From NCBI GenBank assembly GCA_947034885.2, contig OX344749.2, forward strand, positions 9,811,501-9,875,500: DNA of 64,000 nt, given 5' to 3'. Shown here piece after piece: positions 1 through 12,633 of this stretch; positions within the stretch are counted from its first letter, which is position 1; every line of letters begins with the position of its first letter. The position numbers and the translations under genes are program-made. The notes beneath the pieces are model-generated. The model ran no database searches, was not told the DNA's origin, and saw only the letters and a list, made by a program, of their open reading frames with translations. This DNA comes from Thuidium tamariscinum. Lineage: Eukaryota > Streptophyta > Bryopsida > Hypnales > Thuidiaceae.

Positions 1-3000
1 CTAGTAGTTATATCAATGGAAATATGTTGACTAAGGTGAACAATTTGAAAACATTTTATGTTGAATCTATGTTGTTTTGGAAATTTCATTGATATAATCT
101 CCTATGAAGTCATTTAACAAATTGTCCAATTGAATGAGAATATTATGAATGGTATTAATCTTTAAATAGGAACAAATTGTGCATTACTGCATTAAATGGA
201 AACTATTTGTTTCACAGGTTAATAATTATAATATGAAATTAAATTGCAACATATTTTGTTTATGCCACTAATTGTACTTATGATTATAATAAATTGTTTT
301 GGTCTAATGGACGCGGTTAGCTCCAAGATCTGAATAAATTGTATGTTATTGTGTTTATTTAAAACTAATTGTCCTGGATATTGCTAATTAATATACAAAA
401 CAATTTGTGTTATAAATGCTTATGTCAATCGATTGTTTTGTATGAAATTGATTAATTGTTGTGGTTCTTGGTTTGCGTGGGAGCTTGGTTGGAGTAATCT
501 ACATCAACAACTAGTTGGGAAGATAATTAATTTGGGTTGTTGTGTAAAATTTCAGTTTTATTTTGTGAATTACAATTAGTCAGTTTGTGGGAAATTGTTA
601 GCGAATAAAGGTCTCAGCATTGGAAGTAATTGTAGATTAATTGTTGTGATGGCTTTGAGACTAGTTGTATAGCATACAAGTTATTTGAAGTCCATTGGTT
701 AATTATAGAACTTGTGTTTTTATAGCTGCAAACCAATTGTAAAATGAATGGTTTAGTTATTTGAATTTATGCTAACCATTTGTTTTGGAATTTGTTTATT
801 CAATTAATCATTGATTTGCCAGTGAAAATATTTTATTACTTTCTATCCTAAACTACTCTAATGTAATTCCAAAATAATATTTGTTTAATGGTGGAAATTT
901 CTAAAAACATCCCCATTTGGCTAATGAAATCTTGGCCAAATCAAATCCAAGATCTTAACCCAAAATATTTTGGAATTAACCCTATTTTACGTAGATATTT
1001 TGCAAATTAACCAAAAGTCATTTTGAAAATTGTTTTTCTTTAGCCCAAAGATGGCTTTTTACGCAAGAAAGAGATCTTGACCAAATCCAATCTTTGATTC
1101 TCCAAGAGATATTTCCAAAATCACTTCTAATTAACCGCAATTAACAATTAAAAAGTCAAACTAAGAGCTGACCCCCTCTATCTTTTAGGGAACAACTCAA
1201 AACGGAAAACCGTTTGCGCCATTGTCTTCAAAAGACTCCAATTAGCCAAAGGAATCCCTTACCCCTCACTCCTAGGCCGTTTGCGCGCCCAAATTGGAAT
1301 TACGGTAACTCCAATTAAAAGTCAAAAATCTAACTTCTAGAATTTGCGCATTTTGATGAATCTGTTAAGCTAGGGTTGTTAGGAATGTCTATGAGAGTAA
1401 GGAATGACTCCTTATTTGCGACAATCGGACATCATTCGCTCCTGATACGCCAGTCAACCCGCCGCCAACTTGTAAATTCCATTGAAATTCGATGTTGATG
1501 CCGGTTTTGGTAGTTGGGAACGTCGGAATGTCTTCAAACTTGACTGGTTGCTTATTAAGCACACAAAAACCTATTCTAATTTTTAGTGAGATTTTACCGC
1601 ATCATACGTAATTTTTATGAATTTACGAACATTTCTATGTGCGGTTGACTTTCCATGGAGTCAACGTGGAATTTTGGAAAAATCCGAAATAAATTGGGTA
1701 ACATCTAGGGCACTCCTAGATTCTTAGTGTAAGTTCCACGCATCCTTGCACTATTCTAATTTTAATAAATTGGAATTATTTTGCCCAATTGGACAATTTA
1801 ATTCCCGATGCCCAAGAATCTTGGACAATTGCTTAATTCTTGTTCGCTCCTGGCATGCTCCTAGCCTTGGAACACCTTTCTGTAGTCTTCAATCTCCAAT
1901 CCCCCATCTTGTGAAATTCCCAATCTCCAAGTCATTTGTAATTGTTTTACTTTTAAATCCAATTTGTTCCAAAATTGAATTTAAGCCTTGGTAATTCTTC
2001 TAGGCTCGTAGTAGACTCTTTTGGCTTAGTCAGTATGTCATGTGCATCCTTAAAAGGTTGATTTTACACAGACAGTCACTAGGACTGACTAACTCTCGAT
2101 TCCTTATTTCTCTCGGAATTACTAAATCTTCACATAAACTTACTTTGGAGACTTAGAATGATACAACTTCCTAGGATTAAGAATTTCCCACCTTCTAAGT
2201 TGGTTTTCCACCATTTTGGCATAGACTGACACCAAAACTCTTTCAACACTCTTTTTATGTTATTTTCTTGTATATTTTAACTAATTTTCGCTATTTAATC
2301 CCGAAAAATGGACCCAGAGTCCTAAGTGCCATCTCGGGGGCTCACAGAATTGCAAGGGGAACTATCCAGAAATGGCCCTAAGTATAAGGAGTCTTTCAAT
2401 CAAAATTTTAGTGAAAATACATGTTAATTTAGTAAATTTTATTTAAAAGACTCCATGTATTTAAGGAGCCAAATTTCATCTAATGTTTAAAATTGTCTAA
2501 AGAATATGTGATTCGGACTTGTAAGTTAAAAATTAAGACCTTTTAAAGTTGACTATGTCCTAGTAGTATTGGAATACTTGAAGGCTAGGAGTAAGAGGTT
2601 CCTAATGAATCCTTCACGAAAATACGGCATGTAGCATGGTTCAATAGTTATGTACATAAAGAAGTTAGCATGACAAGCATTATGAGGTTCTAAGTCATAA
2701 GTCCAAAGTTATGGCCAAAAAAAGAATTGTGAAGGCATGATGCCTCTTCTAATGAACCTGAATTTTTTGAAGGCCATAACTTCATAAGAACTTGTCCAAA
2801 TGGAATGAGTGAGCAATTCAATGGCATCTACTTGTTGCTCAAATGTTTTAAATTGTTCCCATGTAGGATTTAAAGCTTTAAGCACAAAGTAGCATCGTTT
2901 GAAAGTTTGGGAGTATAGACGGGGAAATAACTTCAAGATTTTGGTTGGAAATCGATGGTCTTCCAAAAGCCAAGGGTGTTTGGATACTCCTTTTGATATA

Positions 3001-3790
3001 CAAAGGGAGAGTCTAGGTACTAAAGACCTCAGAGACTATTATAGGAGAGGTTGGTTTTCCTCCCGGGCTTCCTCTTCACTTCTTTTTAGAGCCGTGGTGA
3101 GTTGTGGTGATTGAAGGTTGTTGATTTAGCTTCACGACAACTCCTTCACACCATGGGACACTTGTGTATGTGACCCATAGCATCAATTTGATGGAGTCTT
3201 GTTCTTTGCTAGGCCTTCTTGGATGCCATCCTGAGTTATGAGTACACGTTAGTAATGGTTTTATAGTAGCAAATGCAAAATGAACTAGTATAGAGTAGGG
3301 TGACACTCAACACTGGTTAAGACCGTGGTGAGTAGTGCCATCATAGATCTTTGCACAATAAGATGAAAGTTCCACCTTATTTTACTAAGTGACATTTGTG
3401 GTGTTATGAAGTTCGTGTGTACTAGTAGTCATGGTGATTAGGACTTAGTAGAATGAATTGAAAATGCAGGCAAATATTGTGTATGCTTGACATGTGTAGT
3501 ATTAGGTAGTTGGTGACCTAAATGATTCTAAAAGTGGTTTGTGGAGAATCCATTGAGGTGTTTGGTACCTTAAGGTGTCATTTGGGTTGCGACATAGGAT
3601 GAACTTGTAATTCAAAGGAAAAATCTAGAGCCTAGATTAAAAATGTTAAAAAAGACAATAGTCCTCATCTAAAGAATAGGCAACAAAACAAGCTATTACA
3701 TTTACCTACCAAGGTGAAATTCGGAAGGTTGTTTTGCAATATGCCTAATTTCATATTTACATTTATCTACTTGTGACTAAAGTAGGAGAA
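1..3790. other. AT-rich intergenic DNA, no gene
   Basis: No reading frame here has a recognisable domain or convincing coding character; open frames are under 90 codons. The first 800 bases are full of degenerate AATTGT/ACAATT words, suggesting old repeat DNA. Around 3,000-3,450 the sequence is slightly richer in GC but still shows no coding signal. Probably ancient transposon remains; no family can be named. Confidence 0.6.
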
Positions 3791-3794
3791 GACT

Positions 3795-4225
3795 TTGCTT
3801 AATATAGCAAGCAAAAAACTTAGTCTCCATATACTGAAAGAGACTATTTTGAATTTTTTTACAATGAGTTTTGAAGGCAAGTGACGTTCAAAACTACTTT
3901 AGTTAAGCTAGAAAAGTACCTTTGATAATCTAACAAAATCACTTTAAGAAAAAATATTATTCTATGACATGAGAGATCTCTATTCTATCTAGCCATATGA
4001 CAAGCTACAAAATAAAGCGTAAAATATTTCTATAGAGTAGCTTGACTCATGGGTATGTACATGCAAAAATTAGTGAAAATATTTGTTGGTCAAAATGACT
4101 TGAAATACTCAAAAGTAAGGTTGTTACACCTAAAATCACACCTTGCCTAAAATTGTCATTATTGCTTTAGGTACTATCCAAAATCAATATGTACATCTGT
4201 TGAAGAAAAAAATTTAGAACATCTA
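3795..4225 (+). repeat. Dispersed repeat, copy 1 (partner at 58,565-58,950)
   Basis: Long stretches align with 58,565-58,950 in the same orientation. Both run through a shared order of words: an AGCAAGCAA start, an ACAATGA-TTTTGAA-GCAAG block, a TCTATGA(C/T)AT-GGAAGA/GAGAGA block, a TAG-CTTGACxC-TGG block, and TAC-ATC-AAATCACACxxCTTGC near the end. Divergence is high (by eye about a quarter of positions), so both copies are old. Family unknown. Confidence 0.6.
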
Positions 4226-7200
4226 CAATAAAACAATTATTTAAATCTTCATAACTTTTGGAGACTTATGTAGTATTGGCAACCTCACTTTGCCATCACC
4301 AATGAAAATGGCAAGTTCCCTCATTGTGACCCCCTTTCTCTATCACAAGTAACAAAAGGCAAGAGAACCCTATAGAAAAAGCAATGAACCTTTATAAAGA
4401 GATGTGGTTGACCAACTACTGGCCTTCAATTTCTTTAGCTATTGCATCCTTCACTCCTTTTGCAACAAATTGGTCTTGCCCTTCCATTGTACCGCCTTGC
4501 TTGCTCATTGCGACTTACATGCTCATTCACCTTGTTTGTCGTTGTTGTGTACCATTCACCTTGCTGGCCTTTCTTGTTTATTGTTTGAAGCCTCGCCTCT
4601 AGCTATTGTTATATACCATTTGCAACTTCACATTCTATGAGATGAAAAGCATTGCAAAGCATTGACAAACATTTTGCACTTCAATTTGTATACACTATTC
4701 TCCTTCACTTATTGTTTTCTTGAAGACCTCTTATTGTTATCTTCTACTCACTGTTCACTCATTGATTTCTTCTTACTATTTTCACTATATTGGTTTGACT
4801 CTTATAGTCTTATTGTTTTCATAGGATTCTTACTATTTTGGTTGTCTTATTTTTTCTTCTATTTTTTGCACTTCATAAGGCCACATTTGTATGAAAAATG
4901 TTTTAAATGGTTGTAATTCTTTGAATTTATTCTTCAAGTCAATTTGGCCACATGTTTGAAAATTTTCAAATCAATTGGAATTGTACAAAATGTAGGAAAA
5001 AAGTAGTAGGTAGAAAAAAGTAGAAAATGATTCAAAATACTAAAATTTTAATAATTGATTTATAGAATCGAAAAGATTAATCCCAATTATTGAAATGTTT
5101 TAATAGAAAATATACACCCAATGTTTTTGTTCTTTTTCAAAAATATCAAAAATAGAATTAAATATAGGACTTCCAAGATTCTTTTAGAATAGACATTCTA
5201 TAATTTCCCACAAACTATTCGCAGACTAAAACTCCCATAACTTTCATCTCATTAATCAAAATGAAATGAGTCAAAGCTTTCCACATAAACATAAACAACC
5301 TAAGAAAACAATTTCAAATTTTTGTTTTAAAAAAAAGTGATTCTCGAGAAAGTTTTTTGTAGTTGCTCAGGCCTACCTATTGAACTCTAAAAATTATGTA
5401 TCATACAATAACTTTTGAACCATATAGTCAAAAGTTATGAAAACTATTGGGCCTTAAAGCTATTCCTTGGGCTCATATTGTGTGAAAATTTCAGAGAAAG
5501 ATGAGAAAAATAATATCTATAGTGAATTGCCAAAATCACTATGTTGCTAAAAAATGTAGTTTCATTCTTTAGGGGTTAAATTAGTATAACTTTGAGCACG
5601 TATATTTTAGATATTTGTATTGAGGGTGAAAAAATATTTTTTTACATCTTTAGTTGTTGGACTACATTTTGTGGCTTTGAATCTTTACAACTCGCAGTTT
5701 TTGCACTATTGATTTTGTTTTTCTATTTCTTTACTATACTCAATTTAGTTTAGAATTTAAAAACAAAAATTCAATAAACAAACCTTTTTTACACATATTA
5801 AAAGGATGTTATATGTACGTAGGTTAAAAATTGATAAAGAAACTAAATTTTTAAAGCTCTAAGATGAAATTGATACATAATAGACTTAGTATTGATTTAG
5901 TTCTAGAAAACATATCTAATCCTATATAACAAATCATTTGCAAATTTAAATTTAAATAAAAAAGAAGTGATCATTTCAAAATGATGCATATATTGCCCCC
6001 AAATAAGATTGTTTATAACTTTCTCAACAATATTCCAAAAAGATTTAATCAAAGTAAAAAATGTTATCTTTAAGAGAAAGATACTTTTAAGAATTCAATT
6101 TGTTGTGGTGTATGATACTTTCCTTCAACTCCCAAATTTTCCTATTTTTTGGGATTCCATATGGAAAATAAATGCCTTTGAATATACATGTTTGTTGTAC
6201 TAAGTATAAAAGTTATAATATTGAAGAGCAGTAGAAACTTCATATTTGAAAAATCGGGTTCTTTGATTGCAAATATGAATTCCGAATTTGCAAAAAAACA
6301 TTTGTGCAAAAAATTTAAAAACACAATTTTTTTCAATAATCCTTAACCTCTAAATAAGCGAGGCACCAAATTTGGCGTCAATAATATTTTGAAGTTAAAT
6401 AAAATCTAATAAGTTCCTATTTTCAATATTTTTTAATTTCTTACAAATATTTTATAAAAATAATTTTAAAGTCTACTTTTAGTATTGGAAATACAATTTT
6501 GGAAATGCAGAATGATTATGATTTTCTATTGAAGATTTTATGCAATGGTGTCCATTGTAATCTTGACTTTTCATAGTATCAAGGACTCTTGGAAATGAGA
6601 TTCAAATGCACTAGATCTTGGATTAAAAACATCACAATAGAAATTCATTTGAAGAAATTGTAGAATAGATTTGGGAAGCTATAAATTGACTATGGTTATG
6701 CATGTTAGGTCCTTTAATGTTATATTTATTGGTGATCAACTTTCTTAATTTGATATGTAAAATAAAGATTGGAACACTTCAAATTTAATTTGTTGTTTTA
6801 ATACCGCCACATTAGTTGATTGTAGACCTGTACGAACCTTTCCTATTTGTTGTTCAAATTTGAAAAGCATAGTATAATTTTTTAATCCATAAGTGATATT
6901 GTTGAGTTTTCATTTCCTCTGTGATTTCTAATATATTTCATTTGAATTTGTATGCTTACATATTTTTTAAATAATTGATATAAATTAATGTTAGCTTATT
7001 ATTCGATATGAAGCAATTTCTTAGAAGGTCTTGGACATTTAGGAATTATTTGAACTCAATTTTCAATATTTAAAAGAATAATAATCATTGGATGCAAATT
7101 TCTCATGAAAACATTGGAATTAAATTGGGAATCTTGAACACCCTTAACCCCTAAAGGACCAATCTGCGTTTTTTGGCAACATAGCGATTTTAGGCAGCTC

Positions 7201-8903
7201 ACTACAAATGGAGTTTTTATTTTTTTCATTTGAATTTTCACACAACATGTGCCCAAGGAGTAGCTTTAAGGCCTGACAATTTTCATAACTTTTGACTACA
7301 TGGTCAAAAAATTATTGCATGATATGTGGTTTTCATTGGTCGGTGGGCAACCCAAAAATTTCTTATAAAAACTTTTTTTTCAAAATTAAAAATTTGAAAT
7401 TGGTTTTCTAGATGTGCATATATGCATAAAGCTTTGAATCACTCCATTTTGATTTACAAGATGAAAGTTATAAAGAGATTTAGTTTGTGGGTGGTTATAG
7501 ATTTTCTACTCTAAAATAAACCTTGAAAGCCTTTATTTTCCTCAATTTTAAATATTTTTGGAAAAAAATTAAAAATTTGGATGTTGATTGTTTGTCACAA
7601 CATTACAACCATTGGGATTGACATTTTTTTATTCTATAAATAAAATTTTAACAATTTAGTATTTTGAATCACTCTCTACTTCTTTCTATTTATTAATTTT
7701 TTCCTATATGTTGTACAATTCCAAATGATGCAAAATCTTTTGAGCATATAGCCAACTTGCTGTGAAGAATGAATCCAAAGAAGCACCACCATTTTGGACA
7801 TTTTTTCATAGAAATGTGACCTTGTGAAGTGCAGATGCCTGCTTTTTTGAAGGGACAAAAAAAGGGTTTTGTCAATTCAAATGCTAATATCTTGCAATCT
7901 ATACAGTGAAAAATTCTGAAAATTTTTCCACATCTTTTCACACAAGTGTACTATAAGATCTTATAATTACATGTGTTTAAAAAATTTTTTTTTCAAAAAT
8001 TTGGTGCTTGAAGTAGAAATGGTAGTTTTGGTGTCTTTTTGGTGAAGACATAGTCTCTAACCTTTAGGGGTTAAATAGTTAATGCTATCAAAATATTTTT
8101 TATGTTTTTTACTTATTATTTTTTTTGAAGAATGATAAGATGTATTTTTGGTTGTATTTTTAATGTATATTCCAAATTTGTTTTTTCAACGTATAATGGA
8201 GAGTTTTGAAATTTATTCATGTGGGAGACATGACATGAAATTTAATCATTTAGGAAGAATTTGAACTACGTACTTTCCTATTATGATGAAATTGTAAAGT
8301 TTATATATAATCACATAAAATTCTTTATCATGATCATCTTTATTATATCAAGTTATAGGAAAATTGAAAGTAAGAAGATTTCTAAAATAGTTTTAGTTTT
8401 TTTATCACATGTAAACTGTACATATAACGTAGTGATATGGATTTCTTTCATAGTATTTTGACAAACTAAATTCTTTTTTTCCCATTTTTTTTCCTAATAA
8501 GGGACATTTTAGATTGCTTACTTTTTTGAATGAAGGTGGTTTCTTTTATTGTGGCTTCTATTTGGATATTAAAAAATAAATAAACCAACATTGTGCATCT
8601 TTTTGAAACAAAATTAGTGAAAAGGAAGGAATGCCAAGATATAATGCCATAAGGAAAGAAGTCTAATTATGAGAGGAAGAATGCCAAAAGGCAAAAATAT
8701 TTGTTAAACTAGTTTTCAAAAATAGATTAAGAAAATAATGAATACAAAGAATGCCAAAAGAAAGGAATAATTAGAAGGAAAAAGTTAGAAAAGAAAGGAG
8801 TCAAATAATGACTAAAACATATACACACTACGAGCTTATAAGAAGGATGGCTAGTTGCTTTTAAGTGGTCAGAAGAAGGCAAGCACATTTGGGAGATAGG
8901 CAA
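4226..8903. other. AT-rich intergenic DNA, no gene
   Basis: Only short chance frames are present. At 6,250-6,315 there is a partial copy of the repeat seen at 44,650-44,710 and 60,830-60,880 (TTTGATTGCAAATATGAATT followed by a TTTGCAAAAAA run). The word TTAACCCCTAAA or its complement occurs near 5,567, 6,341 (variant), 7,144 and 8,061; see findings. Nothing else can be supported. Confidence 0.6.
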
Positions 8904-9180
8904 TAAGGTAGGTACATCCAAAAGCGCCATGTTCCTAAAAGTGCCATCTACAATGCACATACATTTCCAAAATCAGTCATATTCACAGACTGTAGATGGC
9001 ACTTTCAGAAACTGACTTTGATTGATAATAACTTTTGCATATGCTATCCAAATCCTGAGTTCTTTGGTGCTTTGGAACATGCTTTCACTTGCCAACAAGA
9101 CTGCATAAAAATCTGAACTAGCTAATAACTCTAACTAGGCACAATATGAAGAAGTGGCCCTTTTGGATGTACCTACCTTA
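8904..9180. mobile_element. MITE-like element with terminal inverted repeats
   Basis: The left end TAAGGTAGGTACATCCAAAA and the right end are perfect inverted copies over about 21 bases (the right end reads TTTTGGATGTACCTACCTTA). Inside, AAAGTGCCATCTACA near 8,936 is again inverted at about 8,990 (TGTAGATGGCACTTT), so the left part also folds on itself. The element is 277 bp with no coding capacity, which fits a non-autonomous DNA transposon. The outer TAA/TTA belongs to the palindrome, so a target duplication cannot be separated from it and the superfamily is open. Confidence 0.75.
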
Positions 9181-10775
9181 GGTGATGGATAGGAAGTTAG
9201 GAACTCAACCGATGAAGTCCCTCTGCTCTTCCATCAAAGTCTATCAGTCGCGGCAAGGGGCGCCCAACGATCCAGGTGCCATACTTGAGGTCACCGATAC
9301 TAAATACATTCTATCCAAAAATCCTATTTAGTAATCCCGGGATAGCAACTCGTGTATATGTAGGGGGACTGTTTTGAGAAGAGCAAAACAAAACTAAATA
9401 TATCAATTTTAATAATTTATTATAACATTAAAAGAGCTTTTTATAACAGTTTTTCAATGAAGAGTTAGGGCCAAAATTTCTAATAATTTATGCTACACTT
9501 AACAAAATTTAGACTATTGATGTAATTTTGAACTATATAAATTGCAAAACATCAAGAGATTTTCTAATGTTGAAAGACTTAGACTTTATGATTTACGTAG
9601 ATGGCAAATTTTGTTAAAATGGCCATATTTCATATGCCATTTTCAAACTACATGGTCTAAACCATCTAGCACATGTATAGATTTTAAAGTGCACAATCTA
9701 AATTGTAAAAGTACTACAAGTTGAGCAACAATTGCCTTTTATCAAAATTCTCCTTGAAGATCTCATAAAGATTTGCATCTAATCTAAACAATACATCCAA
9801 AACATTGTGAAATTTTGTATGCATTTCAAAAAAAATTAAACTATTATTTTTAAACTTTGTTAGTCTTTCATGGCTTTCACAACCCCATTCGCAACTTTGT
9901 GAAGATGGATGTTTCAAGTAGTTTGGCAGTAGAGGTGCACCAATTTAACTCTAAACCATATATACAACATTATTTCATCAAGTATACATATCATAAATTT
10001 GAAACATGTGATAAATTAAAGATTTTGAAATTCAAAACATAACACATTGTGACATTTATGACATTGAGAGCATAGTGTTGTGACAAAAAGACCATTAAAA
10101 TAATGATAGTAAAAACTTCTCCATTAAAATTTAATTTGATCAAGTGGAAAGCTAACTCCAAATGTCAAGAATCTTGGATTATAAATAGTTGAGGTAACAA
10201 TGCAATTTAAGCTTTGGCATTTAGAATCCTATCCATCATAAATAGTTGAGGTTATAATGACATCTAACCCCTAGCATTATAAAAAGATTTTTTTAAGAAG
10301 AATAAATAAGAAATAAGAAAGTTTAATAATTAAAAAAGAAGAAGCTAGGGGGTCTGAATGGTGCCCCCCGTTTGAGAAATTCTTTGTATAATAAGTTCTT
10401 AAAATGTCTTTTGAATGTCAAAAACTATTATGATTGATATAAAAATTATACCATTCAATTCTCTTCAATGTCTTTTTTCTTGCTATATGCCTAAAGCTTA
10501 CATGATAAAAAAAATTACACCCTTCTTGTACATTAAAAAAGTTAAGAAAGTACATGTATCGGCATTGAGAGTTGCCACCCCGGGGTAGCAATCTTGTATT
10601 GGAGTCGTCCTCTTTGCAAATAAGAAGGCACTTCCAATGTTGCATGAAAAGTCCTGTTGAAATGACATTATGTTGTGGGTCTAAAAAGATTTGCCCCATT
10701 GCAACCAACATGGTCTAAGGTAAGAGGTCCTGAAATGGAGTGGGCATTAAGAATGGCCCCTATAAATGGTGGTTG
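9181..10775. other. Intergenic DNA left of the giant element
   Basis: No gene recognised. 9,200-9,370 is less AT-rich but has no sustained frame. A 97-codon minus-strand frame at 10,418-10,711 has no recognisable domain and is not called. This is the left flank of the insertion described next; its last eight bases are GGTGGTTG. Confidence 0.5.
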
Positions 10776-10795
10776 CAGGGTTGTCATAACGGACG
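10776..10795 (+). repeat. Left terminal inverted repeat of the giant element
   Basis: CAGGGTTGTCATA followed by ACGGACG. The first 13 bases match the complement of the right end at 34,534-34,546 exactly; the GGACG word follows at a slightly different spacing in the two ends. I noticed no other copy of the 13-mer in the window. Confidence 0.75.
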
Positions 10796-10927
10796 AGTCA
10801 GGGTCACCGGATGTCACGGACGGGCGAGGCGGACCGGACGGACGGACGGTCCGGACGTACCGGACGGCTCTATTTTTCAAAGTAGTGGGATTTTTTTGGG
10901 TTGACACGTCAGCTTAGAAAGCGAGAT

Positions 10928-11155
10928 CCAGGGCGCGGACGTCTCCGTCAGGGCGCGGACTTCATCATGTCACCGTCAGGGCGCGGACGCGTACAGGTAG
11001 GGTGCGGACTTCACCGTCAGCGTCAGGGCGCGGACTCGAACAAGTAGGGCGTGGACTTCAGCGTGTACGTCAAGGCGCAGACGCGTATAGGTAGGGCGCG
11101 GACTTCACCGTTAGTGTTAGGGCGCGGACCTCAACATAAGGGTCAGGGCTCGGAC
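10928..11155 (+). repeat. Left subterminal GGGCGCGGAC array
   Basis: About ten copies of GGGCGCGGAC or one-base variants (GGGTGCGGAC, GGGCGTGGAC, GGGCTCGGAC), mostly preceded by CA or GTCA, spaced roughly 20-30 bp apart. Most variants are CpG to TpG or CpA changes, as expected from decay of methylated CpG. The same motif recurs beside every gene promoter of the element and, inverted, at its right end, so it is probably a binding site for an element-encoded protein. Confidence 0.75.
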
Positions 11156-12451
11156 GGTTAGTGAGTTATGGGTTCTATAGGGTAGAAGGTCCGTAACCCC
11201 TTAAGGACTTTGTCAATTGTGAAGTGGTCAAACTTCTTATGTGAACTAATTTTAGCCTTTTGAGTATGGGTAGTGTTCAAACAACAATCTGAAATTTATT
11301 CTAATTCAAGCTCTTAATTCTATATTACCATGAGAAATTACAGTTTGTTTTGTACCAATTTTCTAATTGTTATAATTTTTGGTGCAAAAAATGAATGTAA
11401 ATGAGTACAAATAGAAAAATCAATCTAAATTATTTGAAATAACCTTGGAAAGTAAAAGTAGTAATAAGGCTTAGCATGCAAAATTTTCAATTGGTTATTT
11501 TATTTTGTACAATGGGGTACCAATAAAAAAAAAGTCTTTTTCGAATTCGCAGTGAGAATTTTTTTGGTATGGCCAACTTTGAAAGCCTCCCGAGAGCTCA
11601 AAAAGTAGTATTTAACCACAAAATTTTTACCACAACTTAACCTTGAAGTTAGTTATATGTATGACAAATTTCAAGGCCAAAAGATTTAGGAAAGAAAAGT
11701 TATTCAAAATCTATCAAGATTGGTAGTGGTAAGAAACATTTCACTACTTTCAACTTTGACACCTTTTTAAGGAGTAAGGATTGAGTCTTGGTTCTTTTGC
11801 CGTGAAATTTTTGTCATGGAATAATCTCTATGTTCTTAATATGTATAAAAAATTTCAAGGTAAAAAAAGGTTTGGTGAAGAAGATATTTGAAATCTCTCA
11901 ACAGGTGTAGTTCTCTGAAACTTTTGACAATTACCAATTTTGACACCCTACCAAGGGCTAAAAAATTGGTTTCTTACCATGAATTCTTTTTGGCTGCATT
12001 TATCTCTATGTTCATAATATATGCTAGAAATTTCAAGTTAAAATTGTCGCAGTCCAGAAATATCAGGTAAGTAAAATAGGAAGATAGTATATAGAGTAAG
12101 CTCAATTTTTCAAAATTTTAGGGTTAGATATGGCGAAAAGAAGACAATTAGGGTCTTCTTCCCTTGGGATCCGTTTGAACCGGATTGACCAAGGTGAATT
12201 TCCGGTCTATGGGCATAAGTTTCCGGATCCGGATTCCTCAGTATCCGGAACGGAACTTTCCGGAAGACGAAACTTGGAAAGACGGATCCGATATTGTCAA
12301 GGACGGTTCCGGTATACCTAAAGACGGATCCGAGGTAGTTCCGGATGGTCGGCACCTACGGGTCTACGCCGTCGACCTACGGAAACTAGCGTAACGGCCG
12401 GAGAACGTCGCGCCGTTCCGAGGGGAACTGGGAACGCAGGGTACCGACTGG

Positions 12452-12459
12452 TATATAAA
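12452..12459 (+). promoter_or_regulatory. TATA box of the nested element gene
   Basis: TATATAAA in a GC-rich setting, about 180 bp before the ATG at 12,634, with a pyrimidine-rich stretch (CCCCTTCTCTCCACTTC) just downstream where transcription would begin. Confidence 0.55.
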
Positions 12460-12633
12460 CCCCTTCTCTCCACTTCATTTTTCCTTTTCGATTTGGCAAA
12501 TCGAGGTACGGCTTGTGTGCAGGTTTTGGAGCGCGTATAGAGAGAGAAAGAGTGGTGAGCAGTAGAGATCGGTTCCGGGTTTAGTTCAGGGTCAGTGCCG
12601 ACCGCACCGACAAGTTCCGACTCGGGCGGAGAG

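Noticed and set aside
2709..2966. Minus-strand 85-codon frame
   Set aside because: Trp/Phe-rich and slightly protein-like, but short, without domain and within repeat DNA.
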